Origin: Tropicibacter alexandrii
GTDB taxonomy: Bacteria; Pseudomonadota; Alphaproteobacteria; Rhodobacterales; Rhodobacteraceae
Reading direction: 5' to 3'
NCBI RefSeq assembly: GCF_003667315.2
Contig: NZ_RCTZ02000004.1
Coordinates: 186,001-250,000 of the forward strand
DNA: 64,000 bases
The translations under genes and the position numbers were made by a program. The notes under the pieces are model-generated. The model was not told the DNA's origin. It searched no databases and worked only from the letters and a program-made list of their open reading frames with translations. This document shows, one piece after another, positions 1 through 9,128 of the stretch (positions are counted from its first letter, which is position 1; every line of letters begins with the position of its first letter).

Positions 1-135
1 GTTGATGCCCTTGGTGGCGGGCGAGATGGTCGGCGGCACCCAATGTGATAGGCGCAGCGTGACTTCTTGGGCGCTGGCGGACAGCGGGCCCATGACGGCA
101 AGGATCGCGCCAAGCGCGACGGTTGTCTTCTTCAT
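1..135 (-). CDS. TRAP transporter solute-binding protein, DctP family (N-terminus only)
   Basis: Only the first 45 codons are present; the gene leaves the window on the left. From ATG at 135 the protein starts MKKTTVALGAILAVMGPLSA, a signal peptide with a likely cleavage after ASA. The next segment, QEVTLRLSHWVPP, is the typical first beta-strand and turn of DctP-type periplasmic binding proteins, which deliver small organic acids to a DctQM TRAP permease. A strong ribosome-binding site (GGGAGGA) lies five bases upstream of the ATG. The permease genes would be expected further left. The ligand cannot be told from this fragment. Confidence 0.75.
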   Translation of the reverse strand, partial: MKKTTVALGAILAVMGPLSASAQEVTLRLSHWVPPTISPATKGIN

Positions 136-177
136 AGTAGTCCTCCCATGGAGTCGATCCTCCGCGACTCCTTGCCG

Positions 178-201
178 AGATTGTTGCCGAATGAACAATC
201 T
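178..201. promoter_or_regulatory. 8-bp inverted repeat upstream of the TRAP gene
   Basis: AGATTGTT (178-185) and AACAATCT (194-201) are perfect inverted arms separated by 8 bases. The repeat is A+T-rich against G+C-rich surroundings. It sits 43 bp upstream of the TRAP gene start and about 145 bp upstream of the GGDEF-EAL gene. An operator for a dimeric regulator of the TRAP operon is the likely reading, but no regulator gene is in view. Confidence 0.3.
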
Positions 202-344
202 AAATCAATGGAAACTTGCGCATCCCGCCTGGCCCGTCGAATTTGTCGAAAAAGCCGCGAAGAAGACATCGACATGTTCGAATGTTTTCAAGGAATACTA
301 ACCAGGTCAGCCTAGCTTTCGCCCGACACAGGCCGGGAAAGTTC

Positions 345-2927
345 ATGCGTCTGACGACCATATTGCGCGATTACCTGTCGTTCACCAACGACGCCATCGC
401 GGTCGCCTATCGCGGCCCCGATGAGGACATCGCGCGCTTTGTCCATGTCAACGCCTCGTTTACCGCCCTGTTCGGCCATGCCGCCGCGCAGGTGATCGAT
501 CGCGGGGTCGATCTGCTGCATGACGCTGAAAGCTGGTCGGACTTCGTTGCCGCCGTGGGCCCGCGTTTCGGGCGGGGCGAAACCGGGTTCGCCGTCGAGG
601 CCGGGTTCCTGCGGGCCGATGGGGACAAGTTCTGGGGCAGCGTCTCGGTCTTCATGGTGGATGATCCGGAAACGGGCGGCTGGTTCTACGGTGCCAGCTT
701 TCGCTACATCTCGGACCTCGACACGGGGAAGCTGTCGAAACGCGCGGCCCTTGCGGAACGCGACCGTGCGCTGGCCCGGCAGGCCCGGATGGACCGTGAA
801 CGCGACTCCATCCAGACGCGGCTGTTTGCGGCGATGAACGCGTATCCCGATCCCTTCGTCATCTACGACAAGGACATGCGGCTGGTGATCTGCAATTCCG
901 CCTACCGGCATTCGATGTCCGACGACCCGGCCTTGATCCACGAGGGCATGCATATCCGCGATGTCCTGCGGCAGGCGATCCGCAGCGGTCGGATGGAAAC
1001 CGATGGCAGCGATCCGGACACCTATATCGAACGGGTCCTGTCGCGCGCCTCGAACCGGCAAAAGGTCGAGGATCTGGAATTCGCCGGGGACATCCACCAC
1101 CGCGTGCTGCGCAGCTATGTCGAGAACGGCGATATGGTCATCATCCGCCTCGATGCAACGGAACTGGTGCGCCAGCGCAGGCAGGCCGCTGCGATGCAGG
1201 ATCGCATTCTCGCGGCGCTGAACGCCTATCCGGAACCGTTCACCATCTACGATTCCCGGGCGCGGCTGGTGCTGTGGAACGACGCCTTTGCCAATTCCGT
1301 GACCGATGACCCGAACGAGTTGTCGGTGGGCATGGATGTCGGGACGGTGATGCGGATCGGCCTGCGCAACGACCGCTTTCCCGAGGCCGAGGGGCGCGAG
1401 GAGGACTGGTTGCGGATGGTGACCTCGCTGGACGAGATCACCAAGCCGTTCTCGGATATCGAACTGCCCGGTGACATCCATCACCGCGTTCTGCGCACGC
1501 GCGCGCCAAACGGCGATACCGTGGTGATCCGGCTCAACACCACCGAGGTGGTGCGCCAGCGCCGGGCGCTGGAACAATATGCCGCCCGGCTGGAGGCCGC
1601 CAACCAGAAGATCCTGTTCAAGGCCCTGCATGACGAACTGACCGGGCTGGGCAACCGGCGCTACCTGTCGGAAAAGTTCGACCTTCTGGTGCAGCGCCGT
1701 GCCCTGCAAGGGGGCGAGTTGGCGGCGCTGCATATCGATCTCGACCGGTTCAAGCAGATCAATGACACGATTGGCCATGCGGCAGGCGACAAGGTTCTGA
1801 TGGACACCGCCGAGCGCATCCGCGCGAATGTCCGCGAGGACGAGGTGGTCGCCCGGATCGGCGGCGATGAATTCATCATCGTCCTGCATGTCGACGCGGA
1901 CAGCACGCGCCCCGAACACCTGGCGCAGGCCCTGATCCGCGACCTGTCCCGCCCCTCTTTCTTCGACGGGCGGGCATGCCGGTTTGGTGCCTCGATCGGG
2001 TTGGCCCGCACGCCCTTGGCGGATACGGGCGACCTGCTCACCAATTCCGACGTCGCCCTGTACAAGGCCAAGCGGGCGGGGCGTGGGCAGATCGGCATCT
2101 TCGACCGCTCCGATCTTGACGAGGTGCGGCGCACGGTGGCGCTGGCCGATGACATCATGCGCGGGGTGGAGGCGGGGGAATTCGTGCCCTTCTACCAGCC
2201 GCAGGTCGATGCTCGCACCGGCAAGGTCGTCGCGCTCGAGGCGCTGGTGCGCTGGCTCCACCCAAAGCGCGGGGTCGTACCCCCGGCCGGGTTCCTGAAG
2301 GTGGCGACCGATCTGGACGTGGTCGCCGATATCGACCGGATGGTCTTTGAAACCGCGATCGCGGAGTGCCAGACCGCGTTCGGGCACAGGCCGGACCCGC
2401 CCTCGCTGTCCTTCAACGTCAGCGCCAAGCGCATCCTCGACGCAGAGGTGGACGAGATCAGCCGCCATGCCGGGGCCTATGGCGGGTCGGTCAGTTTCGA
2501 ACTGCTCGAGACCATCTTTCTTGAGGAGGAGAGCGACAGTTTCCTGTTCCAGCTCGACCGGTTGCGCGACATGGGCCTATCCATCGAGGTGGATGATTTC
2601 GGCAGCGGGCGTGCCTCGGTCGTGGCGCTTCAGCGTATCGGCCCCGACCGGATGAAGATCGACCGCCGTCTGGTCGCGCCCATCGCCGGAAACCCCGGCG
2701 CGCTGCGTCTGCTGCGCTCGATCGTCGAGATCGGCAATGCGATGGGCATCGGCGTCACCGCCGAAGGGATCGAGACGCCGGAACAGGCGCGCCTGCTGGC
2801 CGAGCTGGGCTGTGACCGGCTGCAAGGGTTTCACATCGCCCAACCCATGAGCTTTGGCGATCTCTGCGACTTCCTGCGTCGGCACGGCTTGCGGATCGAG
2901 GGTGCGCCGCCCGTCCGCACCGGCTGA
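345..2927 (+). CDS. PAS-PAS-PAS-GGDEF-EAL cyclic-di-GMP enzyme
   Basis: A 860-residue, apparently soluble signalling protein that should make and/or degrade cyclic-di-GMP. The start at 345 is chosen because residues before MRLTTILRDYL look like non-coding translation. Three PAS-like sensor modules occupy roughly residues 10-130, 158-285 and 286-412; the last two are tandem copies with a 128-residue period and share the motif GDIHHRVLR. The diguanylate cyclase motif GGDEF is at 506-510 and the phosphodiesterase motif EAL at 632-634. The EAL domain also keeps DDFGSG and AEGIET. The product-inhibition I-site reads REDE instead of RxxD. There are no membrane segments. The gene converges on gspF, with 9 bp between them, so a link to secretion is not implied. 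Confidence 0.9.
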   Translation: MRLTTILRDYLSFTNDAIAVAYRGPDEDIARFVHVNASFTALFGHAAAQVIDRGVDLLHDAESWSDFVAAVGPRFGRGETGFAVEAGFLRADGDKFWGSVSVFMVDDPETGGWFYGASFRYISDLDTGKLSKRAALAERDRALARQARMDRERDSIQTRLFAAMNAYPDPFVIYDKDMRLVICNSAYRHSMSDDPALIHEGMHIRDVLRQAIRSGRMETDGSDPDTYIERVLSRASNRQKVEDLEFAGDIHHRVLRSYVENGDMVIIRLDATELVRQRRQAAAMQDRILAALNAYPEPFTIYDSRARLVLWNDAFANSVTDDPNELSVGMDVGTVMRIGLRNDRFPEAEGREEDWLRMVTSLDEITKPFSDIELPGDIHHRVLRTRAPNGDTVVIRLNTTEVVRQRRALEQYAARLEAANQKILFKALHDELTGLGNRRYLSEKFDLLVQRRALQGGELAALHIDLDRFKQINDTIGHAAGDKVLMDTAERIRANVREDEVVARIGGDEFIIVLHVDADSTRPEHLAQALIRDLSRPSFFDGRACRFGASIGLARTPLADTGDLLTNSDVALYKAKRAGRGQIGIFDRSDLDEVRRTVALADDIMRGVEAGEFVPFYQPQVDARTGKVVALEALVRWLHPKRGVVPPAGFLKVATDLDVVADIDRMVFETAIAECQTAFGHRPDPPSLSFNVSAKRILDAEVDEISRHAGAYGGSVSFELLETIFLEEESDSFLFQLDRLRDMGLSIEVDDFGSGRASVVALQRIGPDRMKIDRRLVAPIAGNPGALRLLRSIVEIGNAMGIGVTAEGIETPEQARLLAELGCDRLQGFHIAQPMSFGDLCDFLRRHGLRIEGAPPVRTG

Positions 2928-2936
2928 GGCCGCCTG

Positions 2937-4166
2937 TCAGCTTACCATCGACTGCATGTCGAAGATCGGCAGCAGTATGGCCAGCACCACCACCAGCACG
3001 AAGGCCCCCACGACCATCATCAGCAGCGGGTCGAGCAGGGCTGCGATGCGCTTGCGGTCGTTTTCCAGCCAGCTTTCGACCAGCCGCGCCGCGCGCTCGG
3101 TCATCTTGCCGACCTTGGCGGATTGTTCGCCCGCGCTGATCAGTTGGCGGCAGACCGGCGGGATGAATTCCAGATGCGCCAGCCCGCCGGACAGGCTTTC
3201 GCCCCGTGTTATGTCCGTCGTGGCGCGCTGCGATTGCGCGACAAAACGCGAGACGCTGAGCACGCGGGTCGCGCTGCCCACCGCATCCAGCGCCGTCTGG
3301 CGGCTGGATATCACCAAGGCGAGCGTTTGCAGGTATTGTTGCGCCGCCGACAGCCGCATCAGCCGCCCGACGATGGGCAGGCGCAGCAAGAGCGCGTGCC
3401 AGCGGTCGCGAAACGCCGGAACCCGCAGGGCGGCCAGAAACAGGACCGTGCCGCCCAGCAGCCCGATCAGACAGGCCAGCCACCAGCGTTCAAGCCAGTC
3501 GACCGCGGCCAGCAGGGTTGTGGTGATCGCGGGCAAGGGTTGGCCCGTCGCCTCGAACATGGTGACGATTTCCGGTGCCACATTGGTCACGAGGATGCCG
3601 CAGACCAGCACCGAGACGGCAGCGACGAAGGCCGGGTAGATCAGCGCCGTGGCGATCTTGGACTGGTCCGCGCCCATGGTTTCGAGATGGTTCGCCAGTT
3701 CCTCGACCACGCGGGGCAGCTCGCCCGAGGTCTCGCCCGCGGCGATGGCGGCGATGTAGTAAGGGGGAAAGCCCGGATCGGCCATGGCCAGCGCATCGGC
3801 CAGCGTTTCGCCCTCGTGCAGGGCGGCGCGGGTGCTGACGGCGACGGATTCCAGCCGCTGCGAGCCGCCAGACGCGCCGACAGTGTCCAGCGCCATGTCC
3901 ACCGCCAGATCGGCAGAGATCAGAACCGCCAATTGCCGGGTAAAGATCGCCCGTTCATCGGTGGTCAGCCCGCGCCCGCGCCGGAACCCGGCCAGCCGCT
4001 TGCGGCCCCGGCCCGGCGTCGCCCGCTCGGCGCGGGCTTCGATTTCGGCGGCGAACAGGCCCTTGGCCTTGAGCAGTTGCGCGGCCTGCCCCCGGCTGTC
4101 GGCGGCCAGCGTGCCTTTGCGCCGTTTGCCCTCGGGGGTGTAGGCGACATAGCGGAAGGCGGTCAT
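2937..4166 (-). CDS. gspF: T2SS inner-membrane platform protein GspF
   Basis: This 409-residue protein is the polytopic platform of the type II secretion system; it couples the GspE ATPase to pseudopilus assembly. It starts MTAFRYVAYTPEGKRRKG, the usual cytoplasmic GspF opening. Two copies of the T2SSF domain follow (about residues 70-195 and 270-395), each ending in hydrophobic helices. The C-terminus, ALLDPLLMMVVGAFVLVVVL, is characteristic of the family. ATG at 4166 overlaps the gspE stop by 4 bp, which indicates translational coupling. It is the last gene of the gspC-D-E-F block. Confidence 0.93.
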   Translation of the reverse strand: MTAFRYVAYTPEGKRRKGTLAADSRGQAAQLLKAKGLFAAEIEARAERATPGRGRKRLAGFRRGRGLTTDERAIFTRQLAVLISADLAVDMALDTVGASGGSQRLESVAVSTRAALHEGETLADALAMADPGFPPYYIAAIAAGETSGELPRVVEELANHLETMGADQSKIATALIYPAFVAAVSVLVCGILVTNVAPEIVTMFEATGQPLPAITTTLLAAVDWLERWWLACLIGLLGGTVLFLAALRVPAFRDRWHALLLRLPIVGRLMRLSAAQQYLQTLALVISSRQTALDAVGSATRVLSVSRFVAQSQRATTDITRGESLSGGLAHLEFIPPVCRQLISAGEQSAKVGKMTERAARLVESWLENDRKRIAALLDPLLMMVVGAFVLVVVLAILLPIFDMQSMVS

Positions 4167-5614
4167 GGCGTGCTGCCCACGACGCGGGTCACCTCTGTGA
4201 AATCGGTGGCGCCGGTGGCGACAAAGGCCAGCGCCTCGCCGAACAGGGTTTCGCTGGGCGCCAGTGCCAGCGCCTTGATCGCCTGTTCCGAGGCACCCTC
4301 GTCGATGACCTGTTTCAGGGCTTCGGTGATCGTCACGATCTCGTAGATGCCGATCCGCCCGGCATGGCCGACGCCGTGGCAGGCGGGGCAGCCGACCGGG
4401 TCAAAGATCTGCGCGGGATGCGGCAGGCCGATGCTGTCGAAGGCGGCGGTTTCGGCGGCGTTCAGCGCGCGCGGGGTTTTGCAGGCGGGACAGAGCCTGC
4501 GCAGCAGGCGTTGCGCGATGATCGCCCGGACGGTCGAGGCGATCAGGTAGTCGTCCAGCCCCAGATCGCGCAGGCGGATGATCGCCGCGACCGAGGAATT
4601 GGCGTGCAGCGACGAAAACACCAGATGCCCGGTCAGCGCGGCTTGGGCGGCGGTGGTGGCGGTTTCCTTGTCGCGAATCTCGCCTACCAGAATGATGTCC
4701 GGGTCCTGCCGCAGCGCCGCGCGCAAGCCTGCCGCAAAGGTCAGGCCGATTTCCGCGTGGATCTGGCTTTGGTTGATGCCGGGCAGGTCATATTCGATCG
4801 GGTCCTCGACCGTCAGGATGTTGCGCTCGGCCTTGTTGGCGAGTTTCAGCAGCGAATACAGCGTCGTGGTCTTGCCCGAGCCGGTCGGGCCGGTGGCCAG
4901 AACGATGCCGTTCGGCGCGGCGGACAGCGCTTCGAGCGTGGCGACCTGCGGGGCGCGCAGGCCCAGATCGCCCAGCGGGCGCAGCCCGGCGGTCTTGTCG
5001 AGAACCCGCATCACCACCCGTTCGCCATAGTTCCCGGCCAGCGTCGAGACCCGGATATCGATGGACCGCCCGCCATAGCGCAGGGCGATGTGGCCATCCT
5101 GCGGCAGGCGGGTTTCGGCGATATCCATGCCCGCCATGACCTTGAGCCGTGAAATCACCCGCTTGGCGGGGGCGGCGGGGCGGTCATAGATCGTTTGCAG
5201 GAAGCCATCGACGCGGATGCGCGTGCGCAGCCCGCTTTCATGCGGTTCGACATGGATGTCCGAGGCGTGATCCTCGACCGCGCGACGCAGGAAGTGGTTG
5301 ACGAGCCGGATGACCGGCGCCTCGTCGCCGCCATCCAGCAGGTCCTGCGGCGGGGGTTCCCTCGAACTGTCATCCAGAACGAAGCTGTCGCTGTCCTCTT
5401 CCTCGATCCCGGTGGCCTGACCTTGGTAGTGGCGCATCAATTCGGTCTGAAAGGCGTCCTCGTCCAATTCGGTCAGCGCGGCCTCGGGGCCCGCGTGGCG
5501 CAGCGCCTCGCGCAGGCCGGCCAGCGTCGCACCGGGACCGGCGATCAAGGCACCCTCCGCCAGCAGGACCTTTTGATCCCGGGCAAAGGTAAAGGGCAGG
5601 CGGTCGGTCAACAT
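4163..5614 (-). CDS. gspE: T2SS ATPase GspE
   Basis: Cytoplasmic hexameric ATPase (483 residues) that powers pseudopilus assembly. Visible motifs are Walker A GPTGSGKTTT, the Asp box and Walker B region DPDIILVGEIRDKET, and the tetracysteine zinc element made of CPAC and CPAC about 45 residues apart (CMα subdomain). The N-terminal N1E domain is short compared with gammaproteobacterial GspE. ATG at 5614 has no clear ribosome-binding site and lies 63 bp after the gspD stop. The 3' end overlaps gspF by 4 bp. Confidence 0.94.
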   Translation of the reverse strand: MLTDRLPFTFARDQKVLLAEGALIAGPGATLAGLREALRHAGPEAALTELDEDAFQTELMRHYQGQATGIEEEDSDSFVLDDSSREPPPQDLLDGGDEAPVIRLVNHFLRRAVEDHASDIHVEPHESGLRTRIRVDGFLQTIYDRPAAPAKRVISRLKVMAGMDIAETRLPQDGHIALRYGGRSIDIRVSTLAGNYGERVVMRVLDKTAGLRPLGDLGLRAPQVATLEALSAAPNGIVLATGPTGSGKTTTLYSLLKLANKAERNILTVEDPIEYDLPGINQSQIHAEIGLTFAAGLRAALRQDPDIILVGEIRDKETATTAAQAALTGHLVFSSLHANSSVAAIIRLRDLGLDDYLIASTVRAIIAQRLLRRLCPACKTPRALNAAETAAFDSIGLPHPAQIFDPVGCPACHGVGHAGRIGIYEIVTITEALKQVIDEGASEQAIKALALAPSETLFGEALAFVATGATDFTEVTRVVGSTP

Positions 5615-5677
5615 GTCAAAATCAGACGAGGAAATGCAGCGTGTTGCAATGAAAATCTTGGCGAAGGGGCGCCCACC

Positions 5678-7615
5678 CTACCGGGCGAATTCCAGCCGTT
5701 TGGGCAGCGCGGGCATCAACCGTTCGATCACCAGCGCATCCGAGGTGCTGGCCTCGAACGGTTGGTTCAGGTCGGCCCCGTCAAAGGGCAGGCGGCCATC
5801 GGGAATGCGCGGGAAGGTGCCGTCGTCGCGCGGTGCGATGCGTTCGGTCACGGCGCGCGCCTCGCGGGCGATCTGCCTCGTATAGCGGGCCGCTTCGTGG
5901 TCGCTGTTGATGATGCGGGGCCGCATCATGATCAGCAAAACCCGTTGGTTGGACGAGACATTGCGCCCCCGGAACAGCCCGCCGATGACCGGCGCGCGGG
6001 ACAGGCCCGGCACCCGCTGCGACACCGCGCCCGAGCCATCCTCGACCAGACCGCCAAGGATGATGACGTGGTTGTCGCGCACCAGCGCGTTGGTGGACAG
6101 CGTGCGTTTCGAGGTGATCTCGCCCCCGGCGGCAGAGGCGGCGTTGGTGAGGTTCGACACTTCCTGTTCAATCTTCATCCGGACATTGTCGTCAAAGGTG
6201 ATCTGCGGGGTGACTTCCAGCGTCAGGCCCACATCCTGCCGCTGGATCGTCTGGAAGGGTTCGTTGGGAATCGCGCTGTCGCCGACCTGTGCGAAACTGC
6301 CCGTGACAAAGGGGACGTTCTGCGCGACGACGATGCGCGCCGCCTCGTTGTTCAGGGTCAGAATCGACGGTGTGGACAGCAGCCGGGTGCTGGACTGGCT
6401 GGCCAGCGCCGACAGGAACCCGGCAATGCCGCGCGACGAATCGCCCGCGCGCCCAGCGATGGTTCCGCCGGATCCCGGTGAGGTGACCCGGTTGGCGAGG
6501 ATCGAGCCCACCAGACCCGTCAGGGTCGGGCGACCGTCCAGCGAGAACTCGACCCCGCCGACCAGCGCGTCGTTCAAGAGCGCGCCGAATTGCACCGACA
6601 GGTCCGAGAAATTCTCGACCGAGAGTTCAAAGATCACCGCCTCGATCAACACCTGCGACGGCTTGCGATCCAGCGAGCGGATCGACGCGGCCACGGTTTG
6701 GATGCGCTCGGCGGGGCCGGTGATGATCAGCGCGTTTTGCTGCGGCTCCGCAACCACGGTGATGCCATTCAGGGTTTGCGCGCCTTCGCCCCCGGCGGCG
6801 GCGGCACTGCTGAAGGATTTCTGGATCACCGGTTCCAGTTCCTGCGCATCGGCGTAGTTCAGCCGCACCACTACGGTCGAGGTCGACCGCTGCGGTGTGT
6901 CCAATTCGTTGATCAGCCGCCGCACGCGCGACCGAAACTCGGGTCCGCCGGACACGATCAGCGCGTTGACCCGGCTGTCAGCCGACACGCTGGCGCCCTC
7001 GGGCATGATGTCGAGCGATTCCACCACGGCCACCAGATCGGCGGCCTGCGCGTTGTTCAGGCGCATGGTCTCGACGATCTCGTTGCGGGGCTGGTCCAGA
7101 CGCTGGACGATGTCGACGATGCGGCGATAGCTTTCGAGCCGGTCCGACAGGATCAGAATCCCGGCATCGGGAACGGCGGTCAGCACCGCTTCGGGGGCGA
7201 TCAGACGGCGCACGACCTCTTCGACCTCGGCGACGGGGACATTGTTCACGGGGATCACCCGCGTCTGGTAGCCGCCGCCGATCACATCCGGGCCGGGGGC
7301 CAGTTCGCGGGCGACATCCATCGGCACGATGCGGTCGGCCTCGACGCCCTCGACGATGGTCAAGCGGTTCAGTTCCAGCACGTTGAGGAAGATTTCGTAC
7401 AAGGCGGCGCGGGACACGTCGGACGGGGCCAGCACGGTGACCGTGCCCTGCACGCGCGGATCGAGGATGAAGTTGCGTCCGGTGCTGTCGGCGACGATGG
7501 CGACGAAGTCCCGCAGGTTCGCATCGCGCAGGTCCAGCCGGATCTGCGCCGCACCGGGCAGGCACAGCGCGAGCCAGATCAAGGCCGCAAGCACCGGTGT
7601 TCTAAAGATTCTCAT
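5678..7615 (-). CDS. gspD: T2SS outer-membrane secretin GspD
   Basis: Secretin of 645 residues forming the outer-membrane channel of the T2SS. The start at 7615 gives a clean signal peptide, MRIFRTPVLAALIWLALCLP, cleaved near GAAQ; upstream in-frame sequence belongs to the end of gspC. After it come an N0 domain (IRLDLRDANLRDFVAIVADS), three N1-type repeats (about residues 110-330) and the secretin domain with the conserved stretch around VPFVTG and LSTNALVRDNHVIILGGL. The ATG lies 14 bp inside the 3' end of gspC, so the two are translationally coupled. No pilotin gene of the GspS type is adjacent; the lipoprotein at 8618-9124 may fill that role. Confidence 0.94.
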   Translation of the reverse strand: MRIFRTPVLAALIWLALCLPGAAQIRLDLRDANLRDFVAIVADSTGRNFILDPRVQGTVTVLAPSDVSRAALYEIFLNVLELNRLTIVEGVEADRIVPMDVARELAPGPDVIGGGYQTRVIPVNNVPVAEVEEVVRRLIAPEAVLTAVPDAGILILSDRLESYRRIVDIVQRLDQPRNEIVETMRLNNAQAADLVAVVESLDIMPEGASVSADSRVNALIVSGGPEFRSRVRRLINELDTPQRSTSTVVVRLNYADAQELEPVIQKSFSSAAAAGGEGAQTLNGITVVAEPQQNALIITGPAERIQTVAASIRSLDRKPSQVLIEAVIFELSVENFSDLSVQFGALLNDALVGGVEFSLDGRPTLTGLVGSILANRVTSPGSGGTIAGRAGDSSRGIAGFLSALASQSSTRLLSTPSILTLNNEAARIVVAQNVPFVTGSFAQVGDSAIPNEPFQTIQRQDVGLTLEVTPQITFDDNVRMKIEQEVSNLTNAASAAGGEITSKRTLSTNALVRDNHVIILGGLVEDGSGAVSQRVPGLSRAPVIGGLFRGRNVSSNQRVLLIMMRPRIINSDHEAARYTRQIAREARAVTERIAPRDDGTFPRIPDGRLPFDGADLNQPFEASTSDALVIERLMPALPKRLEFAR

Positions 7616-8408
7616 CGACAATAACCTCAAGTGACATGCGTGCGCCAGCGCGCAAAATTTCGACATCAAAGCTACGTTCACGCAATAGTTGTGGCGTGGC
7701 TTTGGACAGCGCGTCCATATCGCCCGCGGGAATTTCGTTCAGTGTCAACACAATGTCGCCCTTTTGCAACCCGAGTTGATCGTAGAACCGGCCTTTGCGC
7801 ACCCAGATGATTTCCTGTGCGAACAGCCCGTTGCCGCGATCGACGATCTGCGTTCCCCCGGCCAGACCAAGCGTGCGTTGAAAGCCGTCCTCGCGCAGTT
7901 GTCGAAGCGACAGCTGCACCGGGTTCAGCTGGGCCGAAACCGCGAGCTGTCCGGTGGCGACCGGCGGGGCGCTGGCATCCGGGTCCGCAAAGCCGATGAC
8001 GAGCCGCTTGTTGTCGCGCACGATCTCGACGCCTTGCGGGGTGATGCTTTCGACGGTGAAGCCATCGGGCAGGAGGGTGCCATGCTCGACGATCTGGTCG
8101 CCCTCGGGGCCGGTCACGATGGCCCAGCCATTCTGTTCGGCGGCAACCAACCCCTTGAGTGTGTAATTGGCGGCGGGCACGGCTTTGGGCGGGGCTTCGG
8201 CGACCGGGGCGGCGGGGGGCACACCGAAGAGCGCTGGCCAGACCCGGTCAGGCGCGGCCTGCGCGGCGGCTTCTGTGGGGGCCATGTCGATGGCCGCCTG
8301 CTGTGCGCCCGTGTTGGGCCGCAGGGTCAGCACCAAGGCCAGCGCAACAGCGCCTAGGCCGACCGAGGCCATGCCGAAGAAATTGAGGATATGGTCCGTG
8401 CGGATCAC
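7602..8408 (-). CDS. gspC: T2SS inner-membrane protein GspC with PDZ domain
   Basis: GspC (268 residues) links the inner-membrane platform to the secretin and helps select substrates. A short cytoplasmic tail is followed by one membrane helix (about residues 13-30), an Ala/Pro-rich linker, the HR domain (YTLKGLVAAEQNGWAIV onward, about 90-150) and a C-terminal PDZ domain (about 185-268, with LQKGDIVLTLNEIPAGD). Translation starts at GTG 8408. It is the first gene of the gspC-D-E-F block, and a 209-bp gap to the divergent lipoprotein gene at 8618 probably contains its promoter. Confidence 0.9.
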   Translation of the reverse strand: MIRTDHILNFFGMASVGLGAVALALVLTLRPNTGAQQAAIDMAPTEAAAQAAPDRVWPALFGVPPAAPVAEAPPKAVPAANYTLKGLVAAEQNGWAIVTGPEGDQIVEHGTLLPDGFTVESITPQGVEIVRDNKRLVIGFADPDASAPPVATGQLAVSAQLNPVQLSLRQLREDGFQRTLGLAGGTQIVDRGNGLFAQEIIWVRKGRFYDQLGLQKGDIVLTLNEIPAGDMDALSKATPQLLRERSFDVEILRAGARMSLEVIVDENL

Positions 8409-8617
8409 CGCGCCTGCCTGCCTTTGTGCCTTGCCTCGCCCGTATCGCGACCGCCTGCCAAATCACCTTGCCCGAGCCGGTTCGACGGGTGATTTCGTGG
8501 TTATCAGGGCACGGTCCCGCGCCTTTGCCCACGTCCCTGATGACGGCCTTGGCGGCTTCTGTTACGGTAAGGAAACTACTGAAATAAGTCATTAGCAAAT
8601 TATGTGAGGGTCCGGCA

Positions 8618-9124
8618 GTGAAGCTGCATGTTCTGCCCGTAGCGATGGCGCTTTTGGTGATTTCGGCCTGTGACGACACGGGCCCCTTCGCGGGAAAATC
8701 CCTGAGCGCGGGTTTTGGCACGACGTTCCAGGAACGTTACTTCGCCGCGCGCGAGGATCTCGAAGACGGGAATTTCAACGCCGCCGCGCGCAAGTATCGT
8801 GGCCTGAGCTCTGAATTCGCCGACAGCGACCTTGCCGCACGGCTCGACCTCGAATTGGCGCATGCGTTGCTGCGGGGCGGTGACTACGCGGAAGCGGCGG
8901 AGGTGTCGGCCTCTGTCATGCGCGGGGCGCAGGGGCCGCTGCGGGGGCTGGCGCTGGCCGTTCATGGCACGGCGCGGCACGAGATGGCCAAGGCCAAGGG
9001 CAACCCCGCAGATTTCGCCGCTGCAGAAGCCGCGCTAAGCGACATGATCGAAAACTACCCGGATCTCGACCGGGGCGGGGCGATGGCTCGCCGCCTGTCG
9101 ATCCTGCGATCCGGCGGCAACTGA
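8618..9124 (+). CDS. TPR-like lipoprotein inside the T2SS locus
   Basis: A 168-residue protein with a lipoprotein signal (MKLHVLPVAMALLVISAC; the lipobox is VISAC). The rest is predicted alpha-helical, with TPR-like spacing (EDLEDGNFNAAARKYRGL; LLRGGDYAEAAEVSASVM). GTG at 8618 is preceded by GAGG with 8 bp spacing. It is the only gene on the plus strand within the gsp cluster; its 3' end lies 4 bp from that of gspN and it diverges from gspC. Lipoproteins encoded beside a secretin often act as its pilotin, and TPR pilotins exist in type IV pilus systems. A pilotin role here is therefore an inference from context only. Confidence 0.75.
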   Translation: MKLHVLPVAMALLVISACDDTGPFAGKSLSAGFGTTFQERYFAAREDLEDGNFNAAARKYRGLSSEFADSDLAARLDLELAHALLRGGDYAEAAEVSASVMRGAQGPLRGLALAVHGTARHEMAKAKGNPADFAAAEAALSDMIENYPDLDRGGAMARRLSILRSGGN

Positions 9125-9128
9125 CCGA

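Noticed and set aside
312-2468. Long open frame (718 codons) antisense to the GGDEF-EAL gene
   Set aside because: It is a mirror frame of G+C-rich coding sequence; the plus-strand protein has intact catalytic motifs and the antisense one has no recognisable domain.
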